Positions 36,055 through 49,404 of a stretch of DNA of 64,000 nucleotides are shown in pieces. The notes under the pieces were generated by a model that was not told the DNA's origin, ran no database searches, and saw nothing but the letters and a program-made list of their open reading frames with translations. Origin of the DNA: Anadara kagoshimensis (Eukaryota; Mollusca; Bivalvia; Arcoida; Arcidae); NCBI GenBank assembly GCA_021292105.1, contig CM037871.1:21944057-22008056 (forward strand), given 5' to 3'. How positions within the stretch are numbered: the first letter of the stretch is position 1; every line of letters begins with the position of its first letter. The position numbers and the translations under genes are program-made.

Positions 36055-36663
36055 AACATACTAATCATGTCCGAAGCACAATCCAGAAGCGTAGTAAAAA
36101 CTTTGGAACTGACAAGTTAGGTTAGACACGTGAACTTCCACCAGGGAAGTGAGGCCGGGTGCTCCGGAAGGGTAAGCACCTCCTGTTTAGCTAGCTACAC
36201 CCGCCACGTGTAATCAAAATTGTGTGAAAGGAACATGGAACTATGAGACGTCAAATATATAAAGGGCAATCCTGGACACAGAGACATCAAACTTATCAAC
36301 AATACTGTGATGACGGCCATAACACTTTTTTAGAGCCTTGATAAGCCTATGCTTGCAATATCCCTGAGTCAACAATTTATTTGCAAGCAGCCTACTTCGT
36401 TGTACAAAGTCCCCGTAGTGGGAACAAGCTCTACCATAGCGTATTAATTGGGAAACAAATACACCATAAGCAGGAGAAGCAGGTATATTGCTGCATAAAA
36501 AAGGAAAGTTGACAATAGAAAAATTGAAGTCATCACGTTTGTCATAAAGTTTCAAATGTAGCCTTTTTTGTGCGTCATAATTCAGGTATAAGTCTAAATA
36601 TGAAGCAGAACTTGAGGAATCAGTCGTAGTCTCCAAATTTAGGATTGTTAAAAAATCCGCCAA
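36055..36663 (-). mobile_element. 5'-truncated retroelement: C-terminal RT region plus 3' end
   Basis: An intact 140-codon frame (36663-36241) contains YLDLYLNYD, LKLYDKRDDFNFSIVNFPF, SPAYGVFVSQLIRYGRACSH and LLTQGYCKHRLIKALKKCY. This matches the C-terminal part of a reverse-transcriptase-like protein widespread in invertebrate genomes. The FLD...YDKRDDFNF order parallels the FLD...YRKPT region of Penelope-type RTs, but the clade is not certain. Catalytic motifs are upstream and missing. The 3' part (36055-36240) recurs at several places in the window, so this is a multicopy family with 5' truncation. Its first codon is probably not a true start. Confidence 0.65.
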
Positions 36664-36899
36664 TCTTGAACCGCAATTGGACTTTATGATAGTGTTCAGT
36701 GGTGTTGGTTTAAGCTCTTTGAAGAGCCTATACCATTCTAATTATTTTGTGGTACTGCCATATGAAAAATTAAGTCTTTGCTTTGCTTTTTGGGATTGTG
36801 ATTTAACAATGACCAGTATGTTTGTGTTTGATTGTTAACTGGTTGTCTGCATTATTCGATTGCATTTTAAAGTGTAAAAGCAAATTCTACTTTAAATAA

Positions 36900-39590
36900 T
36901 TTAACTTTGTTTTAAAATTTTACTTGGCCCGCGAACATTTAGAAGACAAATTATGTCACATTGTGACCTAGTTTTTAAATTTACTGTTACTGGTTTATCT
37001 GGTGACGGTTACTTTATTTTAAACGCATTATACCTTGTTGAAATTTAAACCAAGATTTTTTTTCGTTTACCAGGTAAGTAAGTGTAAAATTAATGGAGTT
37101 ATATAAAGAAGGTAAGCGGCGGCTGTAAAAGTACTTGAATCACACCACTGAGGGCTGGTTATCAATTGTTATTACTGACATTGCCCGTCCAAAGTCGGGA
37201 TATATATTTATATCCTCATTATGCATTTGTCAAGACTTGATTTTATCGTTTATGGAGTGGTTTTGGTTGCCATGGTTATTGCAAAGTATAACAAACATTT
37301 TGTCGAGTCAGTAAATAAACCCCGTAAAACCGACGGCAATGTTGGTTATGTCATATTCTCTCTATCTGTGTATGTGTGTGTTCTGAAATGTTCCTCTATT
37401 TGACATTCACGACCATGTAGTAAGTTTTAGTACGTAGCCAGTTAATATGGTAAAACGGAATTCCATATCATTTTTATTTATTTGTGAACATATACCAAAT
37501 AAATTTAGACATATATTGAAATAATACTTAAAAATAAGAGGAAATAGATAAAAAAAAATACTACACCACATACAAGGTATTTAAATATTTAAATACAGGT
37601 ATAAATCAAGTTTAGGTTGACATTCTGGTGGGTGGTGTACTATCGGTATATATACTAGTATACAAGGCGTCCTGTCAGGTATTACATAGGTATGATATAA
37701 AGACAAAAGCAAACACAGTATACAAAATAAATAGCTTTAAAGTCTATTATATCTCAGATATAATACACAATTTAACGTGCATGTGCTTCATTTGACAGGG
37801 TATTATTTTTGGTCTGTATATCTTGATTTAGACGTAAATATTGAAAAGATTTGCTGAGCTCATCAGAATATGCATAAAACATTATCAATGGATCGTTTGA
37901 TAAATAAAATCACTCAAGTGTAAGATCGTGTCACAAACAGAGCGTGACCTTTTTGATATCTTAGTGTTTATTACTTTAGAGCATATTTATCGCTTTTTAA
38001 ATTGAGAAAACTTAATTTAAATTCTGGAACACCTATTATTCAAATATACGTTTACTATATACGCTAAGTATGATAAAGGTGGGTGATATACCTATATAGA
38101 TAGTGTTACAGGTATTGTAGGTAAATGTCGAACCTATAATACACCAGATATAGACAATATACCTGTTTTGTTTACAATACACACTTTATCAGAAATCAGG
38201 TGACAATATAAAGCATGGTGGTTTCACTTTTTCTTTTAAGATCTATGTATATCGCTGTAAGGGACGGAGATTTTGACACGGTGTCGCTTATAAAGGCCGC
38301 TGATTAATAAACTAGCCATTTATAATTGTAACCTTTGCCAAAATAATTGATACAACCTGGCTAATCCACCTGAATCATGTACTGTTTGTTATCTGTCTCA
38401 TAAGGGCGGAATATGTCGTAAAATGATGGCTTTCATTAGTCTTTCTTGTCTGGCGGAAAATAACAGCCCGCGTTGTTCGGATGACCTCAGGCCGATTTGT
38501 ATCCGCGCATGCGTGGATTTAAAAATGGTTGACACACTGCCAGCTGTGTTGCTTATTAAAATTAAAAATATGTATAATATATGACCTGTGAAATAATCCT
38601 ATAGACAGACTGGGTTTATTACGATGTAATATTATATATCACACTCATTCAAGCGTATTTCCAACATGGCTACTTTTTTGTCTCCAATTGAAAAATCTCC
38701 GTCTGCTATTTTTACCGTTTGGGGAGCAATAGGGGTAACTCGTGTCCTGCGACCAATGTATGGAACCAGTCGGACTTCAAATGTATGGAAATCAAGTTTT
38801 ATATTCTTTGCTGGTAATTTAAAATTGTTTCTGAATTAAAATAGACCGTTCCGCAAAGAGGATTTTAGCTCAGTAAAATACATACGCCAAATGCCCAATG
38901 TAAGCCTGAGACTACACTGCCAGAAGGAAACGACAAACGAACGGAACAGAACAACGAGACAAAACAAAGATATATTGGAACCTTTGTTACTAAAATTTTC
39001 TAAATGTAGAATCATGTTAGTTGCACGATATAAGAGTGACAAACTTTTGGTTTCTGAAGAAGAACGTGGTGGTTACCGGCAGGAGAACATGGTCACTATA
39101 CCTCTCTCTAAACACCAGTCTCACTTTTAAGTTAACATATGTAGTATTTTCCATTAAGATATAAATGAATTGCATATTTGAGTTTTACTATAACCAAGTT
39201 ATCTGCTAGGAAACATGTAAATGGCCGTGAAATGTGGGCGGCAATATTTAAAACTCAAAGGAAGGGGGACCCGGAAATGAAATCAATTTGGGTACAATGC
39301 ACATGTGTTTTGCATGCCGTGCGACTAATTGCCGCCACAATTATACTACTCAGGATCAAATAAAAAGGCAGTCTATTAAAAACTTGTTTTAATTAAAGTC
39401 TTTTTTCACTTATATATTTTGGAAGCACGACAAGAGCGGAAATTGGACTTAAAGTTTACATAACTTCAAAGTTAAAACAATCTTGATAGATGTGACTATA
39501 TAATTACATCATTTAAGTCAGTTTTAATGTTGTTAGACTAAATAATTTGTTTCTTTAAATAATTGGAACATTGTTAGCGCGCCAGATAAT
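36900..39590. other. No recognised feature
   Basis: AT-rich intergenic sequence. Short ORFs without family features; nothing else recognised. Confidence 0.4.
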
Positions 39591-39689
39591 TCATCCAGGG
39601 TTTAACCCATTTCAACCCGAGCAAAAGACCTCGGACAATGACTTCTGTGAACACACACACACACACACACTGCGAGGGATGTGAAAATG

Positions 39690-39860
39690 ACTGGTTCACA
39701 CTCGAACCGTTCTTTTTGTTATACAGTTTTCGAAGGTTGGTGTGTCTCCGGGCACTTCGGTTTCCTCAACCACAACAGACCTGACCGCCTTTTTTTTTAC
39801 AAGCGAAAGAATCTTGACTGGGCGTTAAACACCATTACTCCACTCCTTTTTCGATTAGAC
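39690..39860 (+). mobile_element. SINE-like copy (shares family B tail)
   Basis: GTGTGTCTCCGGGCACTTCG and GTTTCCTCAACCAC, then TTGACTGGGCGTTAAACACC and ATTACTCC. This CTCCGGGCACT-GGTTTCCTC body with a GCGTTAAACACCA tail is a frequent SINE-type module in bivalves. A (CA)n precedes it at 39652-39670. The head was not identified. Confidence 0.55.
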
Positions 39861-39869
39861 CGAAAAATC

Positions 39870-41080
39870 ATCCGACCTGTGTCACAGTAAACGAACATTG
39901 TACATCATTGTGACGGCACGTAAATAGCTGGAAACGGCTCGATGTAATTGACATTACCATGACTGTTAATAAAACAAATCAGTCCCGTATTTAACCGGTC
40001 TCATGTGTGTGAAATAATAACCACCTACTACATTACATTTTTGTAATCCTATCCTGCCTTTATACTATGAAGTGATTCATATATTTTCTAGTCAATCGCT
40101 TGAGTTAAAACGCACCTTGAATTATTTATATTTTATTGTCAAATATAAACAGGTTTGATAACATTAGACACCATAACATATCCTCTTCTTTATAATATAT
40201 AGACTGTATTATTCATCATTTTAAGACGGGTTATCACCACGCACTTACTAACGTTGATACTATAGATTACATATCTGTGTTACGTCGCTTCAGCAATTCT
40301 TGAGGAGATGGCAAGTTTTAAAGTGATTAAACAACTAAATAATCCATTAGATATTGCTTCTAGAAGTACATAATATGCATTTTTAATTAAGTAGTTTTAT
40401 GCCCCAATCCAGATTTTTTTCACTTACATCGAGGAAGTCAGTTTTGTGAAAGTGGGGGAAACGGCAACTGAACTACAGAAAATCGCCTACATTCGGCAAA
40501 CGGACGGACTATAAACTCTCTGACAATAAGATATGTCCGAATCGGATTTGGACCTAGACGACAAGAGGTACTTTCAGACCACTTGGTCCCCTGCAGCCTT
40601 GAAAGCAAGTACAATTTGTTGCCACAAAAGAGGGGTCTTTTTTCCTTTCATCTATACAATGATTGGGATAAAACTACACAACTTTGCACGCATACTTCTG
40701 GAAGAGCTAAAACAATCAGTTACACACAGTAAGGCAAACAAATATGAAAACCACTGACTTTGAACAGACACCAGGCACAATGAAAAAATGGCACATGTAT
40801 ATGGTCCAAGTACATCATGCATCAAAACGTTGATGGGGGCTTTTAAAGAGTCTATTATATACATGTACATAACTTCGAATTCTTCATCGTTTTTCTAGCG
40901 TATCCGACAAAGGCATCTGAAATTGTGAAAGCTTGTTAAGTAGGATACAGACACAGAAAATTAACTGCTGAATCAGTCCAATGATAATGGTTACTTCAGC
41001 AAGTTTAATGATACAATGGTTATTTTGCGGGTGCACTTCTGGTACTGAGTTTAAAAAAGTGTTTATCAGTAACATTAGCT
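39870..41080. other. No recognised feature
   Basis: AT-rich; ORFs without family features. Confidence 0.4.
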
Positions 41081-41084
41081 AAAC

Positions 41085-41230
41085 AAGAGGTGCTTGTCCT
41101 TCCGGAGCACCCAGCCTCACTTCCCTGATGGAACTTCGCGTGTTTAACCTAACTTATCAGTTTCAAAGTTTTTACTTTCAGTATGTTTGTTTTTGATTAA
41201 TAATATTTAAATTTGGACTTAGTCGGTTAC
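41085..41230 (+). mobile_element. Retroelement 3'-end fragment, opposite orientation
   Basis: Complement of the 36100-36180 region: AGGTGCTTGTCCTTCCGGAG, CACCCAGCCTCACTTCCCTG and TTTAACCTAACTTATCAGTT. No RT sequence remains. Confidence 0.6.
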
Positions 41231-41239
41231 CATGGAAAT

Positions 41240-42700
41240 AAAAATAATTGCAAATGTTTGTTTCAGTATCTACTAGTCTTAATTTCAACAGAAAAGAAAA
41301 AGAAAGAAAATTAAAAAAAAATATAAAAAACAACGATCTAGATAACAATAAATGTTTTAATTAAAGACCAAAAATACACTCTTTTTTAACAATTATTTTT
41401 TTTCAAATTATAATCGCGTTTATACAGGAGTATGTAAAATGTCTGTGGTATGCTGATTTAACCTTATCTGAAAACATGGAATTTTTTCTCATCACTTTAT
41501 ATTCAGCAATTAAATAAAAAATATAGAAAGCAATATCATGCATAAAAGTTTAAGGAATGTGTGACAGCATTTGGCACTTTGATATATTGTTCTAAGCCTA
41601 AGCTTGAACTGACCACAACTGTAACTCAACAGATTATTGTCATTAAGGATCTCTCTCTCTCTCTCTCTCTCTCTCCATAAATGTTCCTTTATCCTAAAAT
41701 ACATGTTAAATACAAAAGTACACATCCTTAAAAGAGGCGGCTTTAAGACTTCCAGGTTCAAAGCCTGATGTCCGTCGTTGGAACTTTCGCACATCCAAAA
41801 AAGCACAGTAACGAAATCATTAAAATCCAAACAGCATCAGTTTCCAAGAAAGATTTGACACAGAATTCACTGATGTCGTTCATGTTTCAAACATAGTCCG
41901 AACACAATCATTTCAGATTTTTGCAGTTTACAACAGTTTTGGGACCAACAGTAACAAAGTACACATATAAACAATAAATAATGCGGTTATGTTTTCTCCA
42001 AATTATAAAATAATATATAAAGATTTTAAAAAATAAAATCGAAACACCAATGCACATATCCAATCTGAATCTATCTATTTATGCATGCAAGCAAAATGTT
42101 TACGATACACACACCGTAAATATAAATTATATAATGAACATTTATAGTTTATAATTATACTGTGTTTTCATCCTTTATAGATAACGTGAACGTCAACATT
42201 AATAGAGTATGTGACAAAAATTTCGAATCATATAGTAAGTTTGTCCCAAGAGAATTTCAACTTATATATGGTGTGTCCTGTACCAATGTCTTGTATATTG
42301 TGAACGGAAACATAATTTTTGGTAAACAGTTTGCCTATAACCATGTCGTGCACATAATATAATTCTCAAGTAATTAAATGTTGTTTTAATTTCCATGGCC
42401 TTCAAGTTATTTATAAAAATACTAGATTATTTAACTCCAAATCCATACACTTGAATATTAACGATATTATCCACTTAAATAATTTGTCCACAACCAACGT
42501 TTTGCATATTAAACAGGTATGATAAATTTCTACTTGTTCCTCTTGACCTAATGTCTATCCACTATATATTGTGCAAGTATCTACAAATGTGATGCTGAGT
42601 TATTGCATTTGTATGAGATTCTTTGGTATAGATTTCAAGCCCGCAAGCATTAAACACTGAAAAAAAAACCAATTGGATAAAAATTCCATGTCAACGAAAC
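41240..42700. other. No recognised gene; CT microsatellite
   Basis: AT-rich with (CT)n at 41649-41675. A plus-strand ORF at 42162-42362 follows an acceptor-like TTTCATCCTTTATAG but matches nothing I know. Confidence 0.4.
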
Positions 42701-42702
42701 GT

Positions 42703-43865
42703 TTACGTCAATTTAAATGTGACGTCACCAAATCCTGATATGGTTTGTCTTACATTGTTTTCTTGTCGACTGTTGAATTGGAAACTAACGGCAAAATCTT
42801 TGGCTGACCTGGACGGTCCAGGGATAAACACTTTTTTACCCAGTGTTTGTCTCGCCGACTGGTGATTTGTAAACATGGCCTTGATGTTTCTCTCACTACG
42901 CGCGGCTTCTAGGCCATCTTTTTCATTTTGTAAAGCCTTTTCGCGATTGGAAACTGCTTTCAGTTGATCACGAATTTCAGCTCTCTTTTTCTCAATTTCA
43001 GTTTCAGATATTTCAAACAATGTCCTCTCTCGGTCATCTATGGAATCTCTCATTCTATCGAAAGTGTTTCGTATCTGAACGGCTAACTCTTTTTGTATCT
43101 GTTCTATATTTTCTGCTGCTTTTTCCAGAGCGTTTTTCTTTTCCTCTAATCCCTTTTCTTCGTTTTTCATTGCGGTCATCGTTTCCTCCAACACGGGGGC
43201 ATATTTCTGAAGTGCTTCGTCAACATTCATAACAACATGGCCTCGGCTTTCCTTGTGATCCAACACGGTGCAATCACAACATACGGGTATTATACAAGGC
43301 TCGCAGAAAAAGTTCAATGGCTGCATTTTATGTTTTGTACAATATTGTACATCGGATTTTGAAGTAAGTTTCACGAAGCATAATAATTCCAGAACGGTAT
43401 GATCGTTTGGCAGACGGCATATTTCTGCCTCTGATGTGATCAGGCCATCACGGCATGTAGGGCAACATATTTTTACGGCAACTGGCATACTTCGAAATGC
43501 AGATGTTAGGGTTTGTCGGAATTCACCCTCTACTCGGAACATCTGTTTGAGGCAATCCAAACAAAAAGTGTGATGGCAAGGTAGCATCTTCGGGAGTTTT
43601 TCATCCTCGTCGAAATTCTCCCTACATATCATACATTTCAAGAAAGTTTCCTCAAACCGTTCCTCGTCGAAAACCAGATTTCTTTTTCTGTTATCTTGAT
43701 TGGTTAATTTTGACACCGTTCCACTGGTATCTGGATATTCCTCTGTGGAATACATAAATGAGATTAAGGTAAAAATATGAAAACAATTTGGTCAGTAACA
43801 AAAAAGCTTACTTGATTTTATTGGAGATGTTCATGTAATCGGTATCTATAAAATCGTCATTACAC

Positions 43866-43909
<44 letters not shown>

Positions 43910-44110
43910 TTTTGTGCTGAAAAATAGTGATTTTGTTAATAATAAATACATGTACCTATGTGGATATTTTTGTAAGATTCAAGGCAATTAATTGCCTCTT
44001 TTTAATTTATATGCATGTAAACACATATAATACGTTTTTATCTTACCATTTTTATCATCCTCAAACTGTTTCAACTTCTCCTCCAGTGATTTGATACCTT
44101 CCTCCGACAT
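42703..44110 (-). CDS. TRIM-like protein: RING, B-box, coiled coil (gene 2)
   Basis: Exon 1 44110-44047 (64 coding bp, starting MSEEGIKSLEEKLKQ; donor AATG/GTAAGA) and exon 2 43742-42703 (acceptor TATTCCACAG/AG), phase 1; 367 aa. RING at about residues 58-118 (CMIC, CHHTFC, LDC, CPTC). B-box type 2 at about 156-190 (CTKH, CEPC, CCDC, DH, GH). Glu/Lys-rich coiled coil about 195-315. The C-terminus has VSFQFNSRQENNV and GFGDVTFKLT, aligning with FTFTGRDENV and NFGDF of gene 1. Gene 1's Ser/Tyr tail is absent. Probable E3 ubiquitin ligase of the TRIM superfamily by domain order; substrate unknown. Exon 2 also has an in-frame ATG 14 nt before the splice acceptor (MYST|EEYP), so an unspliced transcript could still give an intact RING protein. 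A likely non-coding 5' exon lies at 47458. Confidence 0.88.
43869..43906. repeat. (GA)n microsatellite in the TRIM gene 2 intron
   Basis: Uninterrupted AG dinucleotides between the two coding exons. Confidence 0.95.
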
Positions 44111-44159
44111 GTTGTCTGGTATTTTTATTTTCAACGCTTTACATACCACCCTGCAATAA

Positions 44160-45987
44160 AATACAGAAAAAACTTTTCATTATTGTCAAACCAGAAGAAC
44201 AATAGAAAAACTTTATTATCTGCGTGCAAAACATTCCGTGAAACATCGAAACTTAAGTAAGAACCTGTATATAAAAGACCATTTATGTACCCAAGATATA
44301 AAGACTTTAAACAAAATTGGTCATTATATAAAGGTTTTTTGGTTGAAATATGAAATAAATAAATGGATACACGAGTGACCTGGATAAAAAACTGTACCTT
44401 TAGCTTGAAAAAAAAAACAACCCCGGAGCAACCAAGAACATGTGAAAAGCTTAGAGAATGTTTTGTGTCATCGTTTTTATAAATCATAAAATGTTGTAGA
44501 AAATTAAAATGTATATACTTCAAGAAATAAAATTATTTTTTCAGTGAAAAGACAATAGAATATGCCGTTTTACCGAAAGAAAACTGAATAATTGAATGTT
44601 ATCTTTTATGTGTCCAGTTCTCAGATAAAATACAGCAAAAAATAAATAGATAGAACATAAACTAAACCATGAAGGCCACAAAACATACATATATAACAAC
44701 CCAAAAACCACTAACGCCAGACTCAGAAACACCATCATCTTACTGGATCATAAAAATTAAACTGTATTTGAATTCAAAGTTACAAATTAAATAAAACTTA
44801 CAATTAACAGAACTCCCTTTCACAAACAAACTCCAACCATCACAAATAACACGCTTCTTACTGAATCACCACGGGTCAAAGATTTAACTTTATATATGAA
44901 ACAAATAAACTGGGAATCTGTCCAATAGCCCTACTGAGTAATGAAGATGTGTGTTGAATGTCACTATGTATCATGAAGCAATGCGTAAAATGTTAGCCTC
45001 CGGGAAGTAAATCTAGAGGAGGAGACCGTACATTATCAGTGGTTTATTCACGCTCATGTGGCTGTAAGTCAAGAATTTTGGGCGGTTGGTCATTTTTGAC
45101 CTATTTTTTCAAAATTTTAAAAGAATACATATCATTGGTAGATATATATTCCAGTGGTGGTTTTTGAAAAAATGAACACATCTGATTGGTGGAAAATGCT
45201 GATGTGCTAGTAGTTTCTACAGACAAAACAACCCATGGGCAAACGCGACACATTTGTTATTAATTTGAAATTTTGTTATGGTATATGGACTGATGATTGG
45301 TGAAATATTTATAAAAACAAATTAGTTGATAAATAGACCATCGTAAAATTGTGCCAGAAAGCAACATTTCTGAGATTCAAGCTTTCATATTCAGACTCTC
45401 TCTTATTTTAGAATTACCAAACGCCCTAGCGTGACACTATTTTTCAAATTTTACCCATCAGGAAATTAAAGAAATCGGGTAATTTAAACTTTTTATGTAC
45501 GTAATTTTTTAAACAAAACGTTATAACCGAAAAAACAGGGGAGTCGAATGTACCATGAACATGGCATTTTATATAAGCACTGAAAATGCCAGTAGAGAAA
45601 AACGTGTCCCGACACATGTGACAACACATACATTTCGTAGACTACGTAAGTATCCATAGGTCATTTCTTATGGTCGAGGACTAAGGTGTTTGAAATTTCA
45701 ACACTTCAATATTATATTGGATGTATTAAAATTGTGTTAATATGTCTTGAACAATGAACATTAGAAAAAAACCAACGCAAGTTTTTTCTTCTTTTTCGTT
45801 GTTACCGAACATCGATTCAATATTTAGGGTTAAAACTTCATATATTGCTACTGCCCTGTATTAATTTCTTTCGATAATGATTTCAAAAAAGTAACATTTC
45901 AAATGTGCTAGGAAGTGATTGTTACTTTAAGTTCTTAATTCCTTCTCAAACATATGCATATGATTAAATATATGGAGAGAGAGAGAA

Positions 45988-46044
<57 letters not shown>

Positions 46045-47455
46045 CTTCATACTACCATACTTACAGTAATTTTTAAAACTATGTTTAGAAAACTCTTATC
46101 GATTGAAATCCTTTCCAGAAATAAAGTAACAGACAAAACAACACAGATATCCCCACAAATTAAACTCAACATTAAAAATGGAATAAAACTATAACAAAGT
46201 ATATTATCCTACGTCAAAGCATTACTGGTGAATGAATGTACGTCCCTGACGTGGACACTGACTGAGAAATCTAAAGGCGGTATCCTAGGAGCTTCTGGGT
46301 TTACTGTGAGACTATGCGATACTTATTTATTTTTCATTGCAAAACATGTCATAAATAGATCTATTAAGTATTGTACTATTGTCAGACAACATATAAACAA
46401 ACGAGAACTTACTAGAATATAGAGGGGGTGTTCAGTGGGGCAGGTGCATATGTCACAACATCTCTATTTTATAAGTCTGAAAACATTATATACTTCTTGT
46501 AACAAGGGTTGTGAAAAGGAAGAATTAAACTTGAAAGCGGTGTTTACGACAAGATGACATACGTAGAGACTCATGTGGCCAAATTAAAGGTTATGATAGC
46601 CTTTATCATGAAGCATTTGACATTCATTAAAAAAAATAGTTATGATCTTAAAAAACTGTGGAATCTGAAATCATCTGCAAAATGACAGACAGGTTCAACA
46701 TTCAATTACCATGATCTTTTCCCGTCTCTCTTGCATGTGCTAATGAACTTTGACTTTTTATTATATATTGAAATCACAAGCTTCAGTAGCACATGACAGT
46801 TAAGACTGTATGTCAGGGTATGTATAGCTCATTGTTACGGTAGTGATAACTAATAACAGTTGATTGTCACTGCACAGCTTCCCACTTTTGTATATTCTGG
46901 ATGGTGCGAGGATCTCACAAGTTCCTAGTATGATGGTTATGCAAAAAATAGCAGTTTATCTTGTTATTTCGTTGGTAACGGTAAGGTTACTCTAAACAAA
47001 GCCATAGAATTTGCCTTTTGAAGGGTTCCAGTTGAGGTTTTTGTGATGGTCTTGCCTCTAAGCCAGGCAAACGTGTACAATCATATTATACATGTAGTTA
47101 ACAGTGGTTAACCCCCTCATCCATAAAGGCACAGACTACCACCAAGTAATGGTTCTCATTTACCCAAGACTGAAACGTTTCCTAACGTTAGACCGACTGT
47201 TTCTGGCGCATTATTAAAAACGAAACTAAGCGTCTCGAAGTTTATTATCTCCCCTTAATGCCAATAATCATAAAACATCGATATTCAAGCATGAACTTAT
47301 AAATATGTTCAAAATTCATATACAGAACCCAGCACATGTAAGACTTACAGTGCATAAATAACTGGTATATTTCTGTTATATTGGCAGTAGGCGTTTATAA
47401 ACACTCTATTGTAACAGTACATTAAAGGTAATTTGAAGTAAACTGTATCGTACTT
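44160..47455. other. Likely 5' intron of TRIM-like gene 2; otherwise nothing recognised
   Basis: If the 5' UTR exon below is real, this is its intron, since an acceptor TTTTATTGCAG/GG sits at 44151 on the minus strand, 40 bp before the ATG. It includes a long (GA)n at 45975-46040. ORFs in it show no family features. Confidence 0.4.
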
Positions 47456-47457
47456 AC

Positions 47458-47535
47458 CTGTATGTGTCTGTATTTATATACCGGGTCAGTGCCGATAGTT
47501 GTGCAGTTATAACACAAATACTGTCACTTCTTTAC
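47458..47535 (-). other. Candidate 5' UTR exon of TRIM-like gene 2
   Basis: Minus strand gives AGACACATACAG/GTAAGTAC, a near-perfect donor. Paired with the acceptor at 44151, it would place a non-coding exon 3.3 kb upstream of the coding start. The 5' limit is unknown; a TATATAAATAC lies 15 bp before the donor. Supported only by splice consensus. Confidence 0.4.
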
Positions 47536-47539
47536 TCAA

Positions 47540-48610
47540 AAATTGATCAAGAACACCATGGAAAATCTTGTCTGTTTGTCCATCTACCAAAATACTGGCT
47601 AAAATACAGAAATTTAAATAGACACTGTCTTTAAAACAAGTGATTCACAAGCATGATCCGTGTGACACTTGTCTATCGACATTTTTCTTTCCTTTCATTT
47701 GATTGGTCGATATGAATGCACAGCGGGTCGTGAATACCTAGTAGGCAAATAATTTATATTCAAATTTAATACGAGGCTCAATATGAATGGTATACGGCTT
47801 TTCTTGTATATTGTTTTAACATTATTTTTTGACAGAAAAATATTATTTTACCATTTAAATGTATTAAAAATTCAATATAAAATGATCAGGGATACGATTT
47901 TGATAACACCTAATATATAAAGTTTATATAGTTAAAAAGGTAGTCTTATTACAAAAGTATTTCTCATAAAAACACGCGTTTCAAAAAATAAACTAGCCTT
48001 TCTTTTCTGTTTTTTTTAATTGGTTGAAACGCCGTATTATACATTTCCGAAAGTTCTGTATGAAATATGTGACACATATAAATTTAGAATTTTTCATTAA
48101 GAAAATCCAAATATTTATACGTATACTATGACAGAGAAATAATTTTCAAAAATATAACGGTTATTTTGAACGTTTGATTCACCAGGGTCGAACGAGTTTC
48201 AAAATGATTCAGAAAAGGGGAAAATAAAGTGGAAAACCCCGAGATTCTAACTCTGTACCTACCCAGAACTAGCGGGACACTCTTAAGACTGGGATATCCG
48301 GTCACCTATATATCGAGCCCAATCAACCACTCAATCATTGCCTGAACAAAATCACTGACATTATATGTCAAAATGAAGAATTTAAAAAAAATCACAAACA
48401 ATTTCCGATTTTACCATTAATACCTCAGTCTTTAAGAACTTGCATGAGTTACCTATATGACAAATAACATGCACAACCCAGAGACAGACGACAAATTCAA
48501 GTCCATATGCACAAAACACACTGCGAACACATACATGCCTAATGTCATCACACAGAAAGCGCACGCTCGAAAAATTATATGGTTATGGAAAATGAAATTG
48601 TCCATCGAAG
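47540..48610. other. No recognised feature
   Basis: AT-rich sequence before the tandem array. Confidence 0.4.
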
Positions 48611-48635
48611 TAGGGCCCACAAATGTTTCTAGGTG

Positions 48636-48719
<84 letters not shown>

Positions 48720-48808
48720 GATGCTTTACACATATTGTGGATTTTAACACAAGCACACACATGGTAAGGAACGTAATGTACGTGCGCGCTTACCAGTGAC
48801 AAACACAG

Positions 48809-48842
<34 letters not shown>

Positions 48843-49198
48843 TATGTGCTGCTGAACACAAACACCCATATATACATGAGCACTACGATTCACACACAGA
48901 AACCAAACACACACACGCGCGCGCATGTTTCTTTATGTCATGGCGCATTAATGATGAAAATTTGTTTTACATTCACTAGTTCAGAGAATAATAACATCAT
49001 GGATAAGAAGGGTGGTCGATTGGTTGTATATAATTTTAGTCACACAAAAAATTTCACATTCTTGAATGTGAATGCGCAAGTCTCCCGATATGCTTCAAGC
49101 TCATTTTCAGATTCACAAAGCGTATGCATAGTGAAGTAACAACCAGAGGACGGATTATTAATGATAATGATTCGAACAAGTATGAAATCGTGAAATCG

Positions 49199-49229
<31 letters not shown>

Positions 49230-49404
49230 GCCAGAGATTAACTCCAAGGAAAGAGGATGGTCCGTTCTTTTACTCTACATCAGCCTTTCTTCTTGTGTTG
49301 CTTAACTCCTGATGTTTTTTTCGCACATTATTTTGAGGGACAAATTGGAACGGATATATACATTTGTACTTTGACTTTAAAAGTTGATTAATAGCGTTTT
49401 ACAT

